Below are positions 47,867-60,037 of a stretch of 64,000 nt of DNA, one piece after another (the first letter of the stretch is position 1; the number at the start of each line of letters is the position of its first letter). The translations under genes were made by a program, and so were the position numbers. Under the pieces are notes generated by a model. The model worked only from the letters and a program-made list of their open reading frames with translations. It searched no databases and was not told the origin of the DNA. Source of the stretch: Hydractinia symbiolongicarpus (lineage: Eukaryota; Cnidaria; Hydrozoa; Anthoathecata; Hydractiniidae); NCBI RefSeq assembly GCF_029227915.1, contig NC_079885.1, positions 30,197,001 through 30,261,000 of the forward strand, given 5' to 3'.

Positions 47867-49084
47867 TTCACCACTAAAACACATGAGACTTGTAGTTTTC
47901 AGAAATGTTTTCATTTTTGATGAGACGCTTAATGAAAGTGGTTTAATCGCCGGCAAACGAAAACCCGCGATTTGCCGTAAATCCCGGACTCGGCCCGTAT
48001 AGTCGAATGTATACAAAGAAAGTACCCAGGGAGTAAACTCATTTCCCGAACGATTTTTTAAATTATTTTTTCACCACTAAAACGCATAAGACTTGTAGTT
48101 TTCAAAAATGTTTTCATTTTTGATGAGACGCTTAATGAAAGTGGTTTAATCGCCGGCAAACGAAAACCCGCGATTTGCCGTAAATCCCGGACTTGGCCCG
48201 TATAGTCGAATGTATAGAAAGTAAGTACCCTGTGAGTAAACTCATTTCCAAAACGATTTTTTAAATTATCTTTTCACCACTAAAACGCATAAGACTTGTA
48301 GTTTTTAAAAATGTTTTCATTTTTGATCAGACGCTGAATAAAAGATGTTTAATCGAAGGCAAACGAAAACATGCGATTTCCCGTAAATCCCGGGCTTGGC
48401 CCGTATAGTCAAAAGTATACAAAGAAAGTACCCAGGGAGTAAACTAATTTTCCGAACGATTTTTTAAATTAATTTTTCACCACTAAAACGCATAAGACTT
48501 GTAGTTTTTAAAAATGTTTTCATTTTTGATGAGACGCTGAATAAAAGAAGTTTAATCGCCGGCAAACGAAAACATGCGATTTCCCGTAAATCCCGGGCTT
48601 GGCCCGTATAGTCAAAAGTATACAAAGAAAGTACCCAGGGAGTAAACTAATTTTCCGAACGATTTTTTAAATTATTTTTTCACCACTAAAACGCATGAGA
48701 CTTGTAGTTTTCAAAAATGTTTTCATTTTTGATAAGACGCTGAATAAAAGAAGTTTAATCGCTGGCAAACGAAAACCCGCGATTTCCCGTAAATCCCGGA
48801 CTCGGCCCGTATAGTCGAATGTATACAAAGAAAGTACCCAGGGAGTAAACTCATTTCCCGAACGATTTTTTAAATTATTTTTTCACCACTAAAACGCATA
48901 AGACTTGTAGTTTTCAAAAATGTTTTCATTTTTGATGAGACGCTTAATGAAAGTGGTTTAATCGCCGGCAAACGAAAACCCGCGATTTCCCGTAAATCCC
49001 GGGCTTGGCCCGTATAGTCGAATGTATACAAAGAAAGTACCCTGTGAGTAAACTCATTTCCCGAACGATTTTTTAAATTATTTT
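47867..49084 (+). repeat. c-d-e-e-a-b hexamer, copy 1 (lag 6696 bp)
   Basis: Matches 54563-55780 at 6696 bp, including the 'ttaaattaatttttcacc' tail between the two e monomers. The first e has extra changes ('gatcagacg', 'aagatgtttaatcgaaggc') that remove the 'gccggc' site. Confidence 0.78.
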
Positions 49085-49693
49085 TTCACCACTAAAACGC
49101 ATGAGACTTGTAGTTTTCAGAAATGTTTTCATTTTTGATGAGACGCTTAATGAAAGTGGTTTAATCGCCGGCAAACGAAAACCCGCGATTTGCCGTAAAT
49201 CCCGGACTCGGCCCGTATAGTCGAATGTATACAAAGAAAGTACCCAGGGAGTAAACTCATTTCCCGAACGATTTTTTAAATTATTTTTTCACCACTAAAA
49301 CGCATAAGACTTGTAGTTTTCAAAAATGTTTTCATTTTTGATGAGACGCTTAATGAAAGAGGTTTAATCGCCGGGACACGAAAACCCGCGATTTCCCGTA
49401 AATCCCGGGCTTGGCCCGTATAGTCGAATGTATACAAAGAAAGTACCCTGTGAGTAAACTCATTTCCCGAACGATTTTTTAAATTATTTTTTCACCACTA
49501 AAACGCATGAGACTTGTAGTTTTCAGAAATGTTTTCATTTTTGATGAGACGCTTAATGAAAGTGGTTTAATCGCCGGCAAACGAAAACCCGCGATTTGCC
49601 GTAAATCCCGGACTTGGCCCGTATAGTCGAATGTATACAAAGAAAGTACCCTGTGAGTAAACTCATTTCCAAAACGATTTTTTAAATTATCTT
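49085..49693 (+). repeat. c-b'-cd monomers
   Basis: Three monomers that follow the hexamer; b' reads 'cgccgggacacg' and the cd copy has 'tatacaaag' in place of 'tatagaaagtaag'. Otherwise ordinary. Confidence 0.7.
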
Positions 49694-50097
49694 TTCACCA
49701 CTAAAACGCATGAGACTTGTAGTTTTCAAAAATATTTTCATTTTTGATGAGACGCTGAATAAAAGAATTTAATCGCCGGCAAACGAAAACCCGCGATTTC
49801 CCGTAAATCCTGGGCTTGGCCCGTATAGTCGAATGTATACAAAGAAAGTACCCAGGATGTAAACTCATTTCCCGAACGATTTTTTAAACTTTTTTTTCAC
49901 CACTAATACGCATGATACTTGTAGTTTTCAAAAATGTTTTCATTTTTGATGAGACGCTGAATAAAAGAATTTAATCGCCGGCAAACGAAAACCCGCGATT
50001 TCCCGTAAATCCCGGACTCGGCCCGTATAGTCCAATGTATACAAAGAAAGTACCCTGTGAGTAAACTCATTTCCCGAACGATTTTTTAAATTATTTT
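49694..50097 (+). repeat. Domain IV-type island inside domain III
   Basis: Two monomers with 'aaaagaatttaatc', 'atcctgggcttgg', 'caggatgtaaac', 'tttaaactttttttt' and 'gcatgatac'. This combination is otherwise seen from about 57.6 kb on, best matched by 58216-58618. Ordinary domain III types lie on both sides. Confidence 0.78.
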
Positions 50098-51923
50098 TTC
50101 ACCACTAAAACGCATGAGACTTGTAGTTTTTAAAAATGTTTTCATTTTTGATAAGAAGCTGAATAAAAGAAGTTTAATCGCCGGCAAAAGAAAACATGCG
50201 ATTTCCCGTAAATCCCGGGATTGGCCCGTATAGTCAAAAGTATACAAAGAAAGTACCCAGGGAGTAAACTAATTTTCCGAACGATTTTTTAAATTATTTT
50301 TTCACCACTAAAACGCATGAGACTTGTAGTTTTCAAAAATGTTTTCATTTTTGATAAGACGCTGAATAAAAGAAGTTTAATCGCTGGCAAACGAAAACCC
50401 GCGATTTCCCGTAAATCCCGGGCTTGGCCCGTATAGTCGAATGTATACAAAGAAAGTACACAGGGAGTAAACTCATTTCCCGAACGATTTTTTAAATTAT
50501 TTTTTCACCACTAAAACGCAAAAGACTTGTAGTTTTCAAAAATGTTTTCATTTTTGATGAGACGCTTAATGAAAGAGGTTTAATCGCCGGCAAACGAAAA
50601 CCCGCGATTTCCCGTAAATCCCGGGCTTGGCCCGTATAGTCGAATGTATACAAAGAAAGTACCCTGTGAGTAAACTCATTTCCCGAACGATTTTTTAAAT
50701 TATTTTTTCACCACTAAAACGCATGAGACTTGTAGTTTTCAGAAATGTTTTCATTTTTGATGAGACGCTTAATGAAAGTGGTTTAATCGCCGGCAAACGA
50801 AAACCCGCGATTTGCCGTAAATCTCGGACTTGGCCCGTATAGTCGAATGTATACAAAGAAAGTACCCTGTGAGTAAACTCATTTCCAAAACGATTTTTTA
50901 AATTATCTTTTCACCACTAAAACGCATGAGACTTGTAGTTTTCAAAAATGTTTTCATTTTTGATGAGACGCTTAATGAAAGTGGTTTAATCGCCGGCAAA
51001 CGAAAACCCGCGATTTGCCGTAAATCCCGGGCTTGGCCCGTATAGTCGAATGTATAGAAAGTAAGTACCCTGTGAGTAAACTCATTTCCAAAACGATTTT
51101 TTAAATTATCTTTTCACCACTAAAACGCATAAGACTTGTAGTTTTTAAAAATGTTTTCATTTTTGATGAGACGCTGAATAAAAGAAGTTTCATCGCCGGC
51201 AAACGAAAACATGCGATTTCCCGTAAATCCCGGGCTTGGCCCGTATAGTCAAAAGTATACAAAGAAAGTACCCAGGGAGTAAACTAATTTTCCGAACGAT
51301 TTTTTAAATTATTTTTTCACCACTAAAACGCATAAGACTTGTAGTTTTTAAAAATGCTTTCATTTTTGATGAGACGCTGAATAAAAGAAGTTTAATCGCC
51401 GGCAAACGAAAACATGCGATTTCCCGTAAATCCCGGGCTTGGCCCGTATAGTCAAAAGTATACAAAGAAAGTACCCAGGGAGTAAACTAATTTTCCGAAC
51501 GATTTTTTAAATTATTTTTTCACCACTAAAACGCATGAGACTTGTAGTTTTCAAAAATGTTTTCATTTTTGATAAGACGCTGAATAAAAGAAGTTTAATC
51601 GCTGGCAAACGAAAACCCGCTATTTCCCGTAAATCCCGGACTCGGCCCGTATAGTCGAATGTATACAAAGAAAGTACCCAGGGAGTAAACTCATTTCCCG
51701 AACGATTTTTTAAATTATTTTTTCACCACTAAAACGCATAAGACTTGTAGTTTTCAAAAATGTTTTCATTTTTGATGAGACGCTTAATGAAAGTGGTTTA
51801 ATCGCCGGCAAACGAAAACCCGCGATTTCCCGTAAATCCCGGGCTTGGCCCGTATAGTCGAATGTATGCAAAGAAAGTACCCTGTGAGTAAACTCATTTC
51901 CCGAACGATTTTTTAAATTATTT
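50098..51923 (+). repeat. Domain III monomers
   Basis: Nine monomers: an e-like copy with 'gataagaagctg', a' with 'gtacacaggg', b', c/d forms, d at about 51055, two e, a and b. The order resembles 43.2-45.0 kb and 48.1-49.0 kb without a clean long match. Confidence 0.7.
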
Positions 51924-53953
51924 TTCACCACTAAAACGCATGAGACTTGTAGTTTTCAGAAATGTTTTCATTTTTGATGAGACGCTTAATGAAAGTGGTT
52001 TAATCGCCGGCAAACGAAAACCCGCGATTTGCCGTAAATCCCGGACTCGGCCCGTATAGTTGAAAGTATACAAAGAAAGTACCCAGGGAGTAAACTCATT
52101 TCCCTAACGATTTTTTAAATTATTTTTTTACCACTAAAACGCATAAGACTTGTAGTTTTCAAAAATGTTTTCATTTTTGATAAGACGCTTAATGAAAGAG
52201 GTTTAATCGCCGGCAAACAAAAACCCGCGATTTCCCGTAAATCCCGGGCTTGGCCCGTATAGTCGAATGTTTACAAAGAAAGTACCTTGTGAGTAAACTC
52301 ATTTCCCGAACGATTTTTTAAATTATTTTTTCACCACTAAAACGCATGAGACTTGTAGTTTTCAGAAATGTTTTCATTTTTGATGAGACGCTTAATGAAA
52401 GTGGTTTAATCGCCGGCAAACGAAAACCCGCGATTTGCCTTAAATCCCGGACTTGGCCCGTATAGTCGAATGTATAGAAAGTAAGTACCCTGTGAGTAAA
52501 CTCATTTCCAAAACGATTTTTTAAATTATCTTTTCACCACTAAAACGCATAAGACTTGTAGTTTTTAAAAATGTTTTCATTTTTGATGAGACGCTGAATA
52601 AAAGAAGTTTAATCGCCGGCAAACGAAAACATGCGATTTCCCGTAAATCCCGGGCTTGGCCCGTATAGTCAAAAGTATACAAAGAAAGTACCCAGGGAGT
52701 TAACTCATTTTCCGAACGATTTTTTAAATTATTTTTTCACCACTAAAACGCATAAGACTTGTAGTTTTTAAAAATGTTTTCATTTTTGATGAGACGCTGA
52801 ATAAAAGAAGTTTAATCGCCGGCAAACGAAAACATGCGATTTCCCGTAAATCCCGGGCTTGGCCCGTATAGTCAAAAGTATACAAAGAAAGTACCCAGGG
52901 AGTAAACTAATTTTCCGAACGATTTTTTAAATTATTTTTTCACCACTAAAACGCATGAGACTTGTAGTTTTCAAAAATGTTTTCATTTTTGATAAGACGC
53001 TGAATAAAAGAAGTTTAATCGCTGGCAAACGAAAACCCGCGATTTCCCGTAAATCCCGGACTCGGCCCGTATAGTCGAATGTATACAAAGAAAGTACCCA
53101 GGGAGTAAACTCATTTCCCGAACGATTTTTTAAATTATTTTTTCACCACTAAAACGCATAAGGCTTGTAGTTTTCAAAAATGTTTTCATTTTTGATGAGA
53201 CGCTTAATGAAAGTGGTTTAATCGCCGGCAAACGAAAACCCGCGATTTCCCGTAAATCCCGGGCTTGGCCCGTATAGTCGAATGTATACAAAGAAAGTAC
53301 CCTGTGAGTAAACTCATTTCCCGAACGATTTTTTAAATTATTTTTTCACCACTAAAACGCATGAGACTTGTAGTTTTCAGAAATGTTTTCATTTTTGATG
53401 AGACGCTTAATGAAAGTGGTTTAATCGCCGGCAAACGAAAACCCGCGATTTGCCGTAAATCCCGGACTCGGCCCGTATAGTCGAATGTATACAAAGAAAG
53501 TACCCAGGGAGTAAACTCATTTCCCGAACGATTTTTTAAATTATTTTTTCACCACAAAAACGCATAAGACTTGTAGTTTTCAAAAATGTTTTCATTTTTG
53601 ATGACACGCTTAATGAAAGTGGTTTAATCGCCGGCAAACGAAAACCCGCGATTTCCCGTAAATCCCGGGCTTGGCCCGTATAGTCGAATGTATACAAAGA
53701 AAGTACCCTGTGAGTAAACTCATTTCCCGAACGATTTTTTAAATTATTTTTTCACCACTAAAACGCATGAGACTTGTAGTTTTCAGAAATGTTTTCATTT
53801 TTGATGAGACGCCTAATGAAAGTGGTTTAATCGCCGGCAAACGAAAACCCGCGATTTGCCGTAAATCCCGGACTTGGCCCGTATAGTCGAATGTATAGAA
53901 AGTAAGTACCCTGTGAGTAAACTCATTTCCAAAACGATTTTTTAAATTATCTT
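51924..53953 (+). repeat. 10-monomer block, copy 2 (lag 6899 then 6696 bp)
   Basis: Partner of 45025-47257 with one monomer fewer. The loss is at 53548-53750. Confidence 0.82.
53548..53750 (+). repeat. Chimeric d/b' monomer (one-monomer deletion)
   Basis: The left part has the d start and the private 'gatgacacg' of the monomer at 46649. The right part has the b' end ('gatttcccg', 'gggcttgg', 'tatacaaag', 'ctgtgag', 'cccgaacg') of the next monomer at 46852. The switch is between 'tgaaagtgg' and 'gatttcc'. The lag to the older copy falls from 6899 to 6696 bp across it. Confidence 0.8.
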
Positions 53954-54156
53954 TTCACCACTAAAACGCATAAGACTTGTAGTTTTTAAAAATGTTTTCA
54001 TTTTTGATGAGACGCTGAATAAAAGAAGTTTAATCGCCGGCAAACGAAAACATGCGATTTCCCGTAAATCCCGGGCTTGGCCCGTATAGTCAAAAGTATA
54101 CAAAGAAAGTACCCAGGGAGTAAACTAATTTTCCGAACGATTTTTTAAATTATTTT

Positions 54157-54359
54157 TTCACCACTAAAACGCATGAGACTTGTAGTTTTCAAAAATGTTT
54201 TCATTTTTGATAAGACGCTGAATAAAAGAAATTTAATCGCTGGCAAACGAAAACCCGCGATTTCCCGTAAATCCCGGACTCGGCCCGTATAGTCGAATGT
54301 ATACAAAGAAAGTACCCAGGGAGTAAACTCATTTCCCGAACGATTTTTTAAATTATTTT
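54157..54359 (+). repeat. Monomer type a
   Basis: 'gataagacgctgaataaaag', 'gctggcaaacg', 'ggactcgg', 'gtcgaatg', 'cagggag'. B-like in the centre with an A-like 'gtcgaatg'. This copy has one private change ('agaaatttaatc'). Confidence 0.82.
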
Positions 54360-54562
54360 TTTACCACTAAAACGCATAAGGCTTGTAGTTTTCAAAAATG
54401 TTTTCATTTTTGATGAGACGCTTAATGAAAGTGGTTTAATCGCCGGCAAACGAAAACCCGCGATTTCCCGTAAATCCCGGGCTTGGCCCGTATAGTCGAA
54501 TGTATACAAAGAAAGTACCCTGTGAGTAAACTCATTTCCCGAACGATTTTTTAAATTATTTT
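54360..54562 (+). repeat. Monomer type b
   Basis: 'cataaggcttg' (or 'cataagac' in other copies), 'tgaaagtgg', 'gatttcccg', 'gggcttgg', 'ctgtgag'. The b' form differs only by 'tgaaagagg'. This copy starts 'tttacc'. The GC dyad is intact. Confidence 0.8.
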
Positions 54563-54765
54563 TTCACCACTAAAACGCATGAGACTTGTAGTTTTCAGAA
54601 ATGTTTTCATTTTTGATGAGACGCTTAATGAAAGTGGTTTAATCGCCGGCAAACGAAAACCCGCGATTTGCCGTAAATCCCGGACTCGGCCCGTATAGTC
54701 GAATGTATACAAAGAAAGTACCCAGGGAGTAAACTCATTTCCCGAACGATTTTTTAAATTATTTT
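54563..54765 (+). repeat. Monomer type c
   Basis: 'catgagac', 'cagaaatg', 'tgaaagtgg', 'gatttgccg', 'ggactcgg', 'gtcgaatg', 'cagggag'. One base of the AT-rich dyad is changed and the GC dyad is broken. Confidence 0.82.
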
Positions 54766-54968
54766 TTCACCACTAAAACGCATAAGACTTGTAGTTTTCA
54801 AAAATGTTTTCATTTTTGATGAGACGCTTAATGAAAGTGGTTTAATCGCCGGCAAACGAAAACCCGCGATTTGCCGTAAATCCCGGACTTGGCCCGTATA
54901 GTCGAATGTATAGAAAGTAAGTACCCTGTGAGTAAACTCATTTCCAAAACGATTTTTTAAATTATCTT
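54766..54968 (+). repeat. Monomer type d
   Basis: 'cataagac', 'caaaaatg', 'gatttgccg', 'ggacttgg', 'tatagaaagtaag', 'ctgtgag', 'ttccaaaacg', 'attatctttt'. The AT-rich dyad is intact; both shorter dyads are broken. Confidence 0.83.
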
Positions 54969-55374
54969 TTCACCACTAAAACGCATAAGACTTGTAGTTT
55001 TTAAAAATGTTTTCATTTTTGATGAGACGCTGAATAAAAGAAGTTTAATCGCCGGCAAACGAAAACATGCGATTTCCCGTAAATCCCGGGCTTGGCCCGT
55101 ATAGTCAAAAGTATACAAAGAAAGTACCCAGGGAGTAAACTAATTTTCCGAACGATTTTTTAAATTAATTTTTCACCACTAAAACGCATAAGACTTGTAG
55201 TTTTTAAAAATGTTTTCATTTTTGATGAGACGCTGAATAAAAGAAGTTTAATCGCCGGCAAACGAAAACATGCGATTTCCCGTAAATCCCGGGCTTGGCC
55301 CGTATAGTCAAAAGTATACAAAGAAAGTACCCAGGGAGTAAACTAATTTTCCGAACGATTTTTTAAATTATTTT
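54969..55374 (+). repeat. Monomer type e, tandem pair
   Basis: Two copies in a row: 'cataagac', 'gtttttaaaaatg', 'gctgaataaaag', 'aaaacatgcg', 'gggcttgg', 'gtcaaaag', 'gtaaactaattttcc'. The pair is common, but single e copies occur (53954-54156), so copy number varies by one monomer. Confidence 0.82.
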
Positions 55375-56389
55375 TTCACCACTAAAACGCATGAGACTTG
55401 TAGTTTTCAAAAATGTTTTCATTTTTGATAAGACGCTGAATAAAAGAAGTTTAATCGCTGGCAAACGAAAACCCGCGATTTCCCGTAAATCCCGGACTCG
55501 GCCCGTATAGTCGAATGTATACAAAGAAAGTACCCAGGGAGTAAACTCATTTCCCGAACGATTTTTTAAATTATTTTTTCACCACTAAAACGCATAAGAC
55601 TTGTAGTTTTCAAAAATGTTTTCATTTTTGATGAGACGCTTAATGAAAGTGGTTTAATCGCCGGCAAACGAAAACCCGCGATTTCCCGTAAATCCCGGGC
55701 TTGGCCCGTATAGTCGAATGTATACAAAGAAAGTACCCTGTGAGTAAACTCATTTCCCGAACGATTTTTTAAATTATTTTTTCACCACTAAAACGCATGA
55801 GACTTGTAGTTTTCAGAAATGTTTTCATTTTTGATGAGACGCTTAATGAAAGTGGTTTAATCGCCGGCAAACGAAAACCCGCGATTTGCCGTAAATCCCG
55901 GACTTGGCCCGTATAGTCGAATGTATAGAAAGTAAGTACCCTGTGAGTAAACTCATTTCCAAAACGATTTTTTAAATTATCTTTTCACCACTAAAACGCA
56001 TAAGACTTGTAGTTTTTAAAAATGTTTTCATTTTTGATGAGACGCTGAATAAAAGAAGTTTAATCGCCGGCAAACGAAAACATGCGATTTCCCGTAAATC
56101 CCGGGCTTGGCCCGTATAGTCAAAAGTATACAAAGAAAGTACCCAGGGAGTAAACTAATTTTCCGAACGATTTTTTAAATTAATTTTTCACCACTAAAAC
56201 GCATAAGACTTGTAGTTTTTAAAAATGTTTTCATTTTTGATGAGACGCTGAATAAAAGAAGTTTAATCGCCGGCAAACGAAAACATGCGATTTCCCGTAA
56301 ATCCCGGGCTTGGCCCGTATAGTCAAAAGTATACAAAGAAAGTACCCAGGGAGTAAACTAATTTTCCGAACGATTTTTTAAATTATTTT
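55375..56389 (+). repeat. Canonical pentamer a-b-cd-e-e (1015 bp)
   Basis: Directly follows the hexamer. It is the same unit with c and d replaced by one chimeric cd monomer, one monomer (203 bp) shorter. Confidence 0.87.
55781..55983 (+). repeat. Chimeric cd monomer
   Basis: The start is c ('catgagac', 'cagaaatg'); the end is d ('ggacttgg', 'tatagaaagtaag', 'ttccaaaacg'). c and d are identical between 'gaaatg' and 'cccggact', so the switch is somewhere in that stretch of about 85 bp. The same chimera is at about 39951, 41575, 42590, 43605, 45431, 47055, 52330 and 53751. Confidence 0.83.
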
Positions 56390-57607
56390 TTCACCACTAA
56401 AACGCATGAGACTTGTAGTTTTCAAAAATGTTTTCATTTTTGATAAGACGCTGAATAAAAGAAGTTTAATCGCTGGCAAACGAAAACCCGCGATTTCCCG
56501 TAAATCCCGGACTCAGCCCGTATAGTCGAATGTATACAAAGAAAGTACCCAGGGAGTAAACTCATTTCCCGAACGATTTTTTAAATTATTTTTTCACCAC
56601 TAAAACGCATAAGACTTGTAGTTTTCAAAAATGTTTTCATTTTTGATGAGACGCTTAATGAAAGTGGTTTAATCGCCGGCAAACGAAAACCCGCGATTTC
56701 CCGTAAATCCCGGGCTTGGCCCGTATAGTCGAATGTATACAAAGAAAGTACCCTGTGAGTAAACTCATTTCCCGAACGATTTTTTAAATTATTTTTTCAC
56801 CACTAAAACGCATGAGACTTGTAGTTTTCAGAAATGTTTTCATTTTTGATGAGACGCTTAATGAAAGTGGTTTAATCGCCGGCAAACGAAAACCCGCGAT
56901 TTGCCGTAAATCCCGGACTCGGCCCGTATAGTCGAATGTATACAAAGAAAGTACCCAGGGAGTAAACTCATTTCCCGAACGATTTTTTAAATTATTTTTT
57001 CACCACTAAAACGCATAAGACTTGTAGTTTTCAAAAATGTTTTCATTTTTGATGAGACGCTTAATGAAAGAGGTTTAATCGCCGGCAAACGAAAACCCGC
57101 GATTTCCCGTAAATCCCGGGCTTGGCCCGTATAGTCGAATGTATACAAAGAAAGTACCCTGTGAGTAAACTCATTTCCCGAACGATTTTTTAAATTATTT
57201 TTTCACCACTAAAACGCATGAGACTTGTAGTTTTCAGAAATGTTTTCATTTTTGATGAGACGCTTAATGAAAGTGGTTTAATCGCCGGCAAACGAAAACC
57301 CGCGATTTGCCGTAAATCCCGGACTTGGCCCGTATAGTCGAATGTATACAAAGAAAGTACCCTGTGAGTAAACTCATTTCCAAAACGATTTTTTAAATTA
57401 TTTTTTCACCACTAAAACGCATGAGACTTGTAGTTTTCAGAAATGTTTTCATTTTTGATGAGACGCTTAATGAAAGTGGTTTAATCGCCGGCAAACGAAA
57501 ACCCGCGATTTGCCGTAAATCCCGGACTTGGCCCGTATATTCGAATGTATACAAAGAAAGTACCCTGTGAGTAAACTCATTTCCCGAACGATTTTTTAAA
57601 CTTTTTT
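56390..57607 (+). repeat. Last domain III monomers
   Basis: Six monomers: a-b-c-b' and then cd-like copies that keep 'tatacaaag'. One base change turns 'actcggcccg' into 'actcagcccg' near 56.5 kb. Domain IV markers begin with the next monomer. Confidence 0.72.
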
Positions 57608-58821
57608 TTCACCACTAAAACGCATGATACTTGTAGTTTTCAAAAATGTTTTCATTTTTGATGAGACGCTGAATAAAAGAATTTAATCGCCGGCAAACGA
57701 AAACCCGCGATTTCCCGTAAATCCCGGACTCGGCCCGTATAGTCGAATGTATACAAAGAAAGTACCCTGTGAGTAAACTCATTTCCCGAACGATTTTTTA
57801 AATTATTTTTTCACCACTAAAACGCATGAGACTTGTAGTTTTCAGAAATGTTTTCATTTTTGATGAGACGCTTAATAAAAGTGATTTAATCGCCGGCAAA
57901 CGAAAACCCGCGATTTGCCGTAAATCCCGGACTCGGCCCGTATAGTCGAATGTATACAAAGAAAGTACCCAGGGAGTAAACTCATTTCCCGAACGATTTT
58001 TTAAATTATTTTTTCACCACTAAAACGCATAAGACTTGTAGTTTTCAAAAATATTTTCATTTTTGATGAGACGCTTAATGAAAGAGGTTTAATCGCCGGC
58101 AAACGAAAACCCGCGATTTGCCGTAAATCCCGGACTTGGCCCGTGTAGTCGAATGTATACAAAGAAAGTACCCTGTGAGTAAACTCATTTCGAAAACGAT
58201 TTTTTAAATTATCTTTTCACCACTAAAACGCATGAGACTTGTAGTTTTCAAAAATGTTTTTATTTTTGATGAGACGCTGAATAAAAGAATTTAATCGCCG
58301 GCAAACGAAAACCCGCGATTTCCCGTAAATCCTGGGCTTGGCCCGTATAGTCGAATGTATACAAAGAAAGTACCCAGGATGTAAACTCATTTCCCGAACG
58401 ATTTTTTAAACTTTTTTTCACCACTAAAACGCATGATACATGTAGTTTTCAAAAATGTTTTCATTTTTGATGAGACGCTGAATAAAAGAATTTAATCGCC
58501 GGCAAACGAAAACCCGCAATTTCCCGTAAATCCCGGGCTTGGCCCGTATAGTCAAAAGTATGCAAAGAAAGTACCCAGGGAGTAAACTCATTTCCCGAAC
58601 GATTTTTTAAATTATTATTTCACCACTAAAACGCATGAGACTTGTAGTTTTCAAAAATATTTTCATTTTTGATGAGACGCTGAATAAAAGAAGTTTAATC
58701 GCCGGCAAACGAATACCTGCGATTTCCCGTAAATCCCGGACTCGGCCCGTATAGTCAAAAGTATACTAAGAAAGTACCCAGGGAGTAAACCCATTTCCAG
58801 AACGATTTTTTAAATTATTTT
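57608..58821 (+). repeat. First domain IV monomers
   Basis: Six monomers: a 'gcatgatac/aaaagaattt' copy, c- and d-like copies, the 'gaattt' pair (58216-58618) that matches the island at 49694, and a copy with 'aaaatattttc', 'cgaatacctgcg' and 'tatactaag'. The last recurs 2432 bp (12 monomers) downstream at about 61.05 kb. Confidence 0.72.
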
Positions 58822-59429
58822 TTCACCACTAAAACGCATAAGACTTGTAGTTTTTAAAAATGTTTTTATTTTTGATGAGACGCTGAATAAAAGAAGTTTA
58901 ATCGCCGGCAAACGAAAACATGCGATTTCCCGTAAATCCCGGGCTTGGCCCGTATAGTCAAAAGTATACAAAGAAAGTACCCAGGGAGTAAACTGATTTT
59001 CCGAACGATTTTTTAAATTATTTTTTCACCACTAAAACGCATGAGACTTGTACTTTTCAAAAATATTTTCATTTTTGATGAGACGCTGAATAAAAGAAGT
59101 TTAATCGCCGGCAAACGAAAACCCGCGATTTCCCGTAAATCCCGGACTCGGCCCGTATAGTCAAACGTATACAAGGAAAGTACCCAGTGAGTAAACTCAT
59201 TTCCCGAACGAATTTTTAAATTATTTTTTCACCACTAAAACGCATGAGACTTGTAGTTTTCAAAAATGTTTTCATTTTTGATGAGACGCTGAATAAAAGA
59301 TGTTTAATCGCTGGCAAACGAAAACCTGCGATTTCCCGTAAATCCCGGACTCGGCCGTATAGTCAAAAGTATACAAGGAAAGTACCCAGTGAGTAAACTC
59401 ATTTCCCGAACGATTTTTTAAATTATTTT
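58822..59429 (+). repeat. 608-bp trimer, copy 1
   Basis: An e-like monomer ('tgtttttattt'), a 'gtacttttc/tcaaacgtatacaagg' monomer, and an 'aagatgtttaatcgctgg' monomer with 'actcggccgtatag' (one c lost). Confidence 0.82.
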
Positions 59430-60037
59430 TTCACTACTAAAACGCATAAGACTTGTAGTTTTCAAAAATGTTTTTATTTTTGATGAGACGCTGAATAAAA
59501 GAAGTTTAATCGCCGGCAAACGAAAACATGCGATTTCCCGTAAATCCCGGGCTTGGCCCGTATAGTCAAAAGTATACAAAGAAAGTATCCAGGGAGTAAA
59601 CTCATTTTCCGAACGATTTTTTAAATTATTTTTTCACCACTAAAACGCATGAGACTTGTACTTTTCAAAAATATTTTCATTTTTGATGAGACGCTGAATA
59701 AAAGAAGTTTAATCGCCGGCAAACGAAAACCCGCGATTTCCCGTAAATCCCGGACTCGGCCCGTATAGTCAAACGTATACAAGGAAAGTACCCAGTGAGT
59801 AAACTCATTTCCCGAACGAATTTTTAAATTATTTTTTCACCACTAAAACGCATGAGACTTGTAGTTTTCGAAAATGTTTTCATTTTTGATGAGACGCTGA
59901 ATAAAAGATGTTTAATCGCTGGCAATCGAAAACCCGCGATTTCCCGTAAATCCCGGACTCGGCCGTATAGTCAAAAGTATACAAGGAAAGTACCCAGTGA
60001 GTAAACTCATTTCCCGAACGATTTTTTAAATTATTAT
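59430..60037 (+). repeat. 608-bp trimer, copy 2
   Basis: Same three monomers at a lag of 608 bp, sharing 'tcaaacgtatacaagg' and the lost c. A third e-like copy follows at 60038, so the trimer may once have extended further. Confidence 0.82.

Larger units (their letters stand above)
54157..55374 (+). repeat. Canonical hexamer a-b-c-d-e-e (1218 bp)
   Basis: Six 203-bp monomers starting at 54157, 54360, 54563, 54766, 54969 and 55172. This is the cleanest complete form of the domain III higher-order repeat, and the next unit follows without a gap. Confidence 0.88.
38327..57607 (+). repeat. Domain III of the array
   Basis: Marked by 'tgaaagtgg', 'cagaaatg', 'gatttgccg', 'tagaaagtaag', 'aaaacatgcg' with 'gtaaactaattttcc', and 'gataagacg' with 'gctggcaaacg'. 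These define monomer types a to e, which form 1218-bp hexamers and 1015-bp pentamers. This is the most regular and most homogeneous part of the window. The first 1.6 kb and the stretch 49.7-50.1 kb are transitional. Confidence 0.82.
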
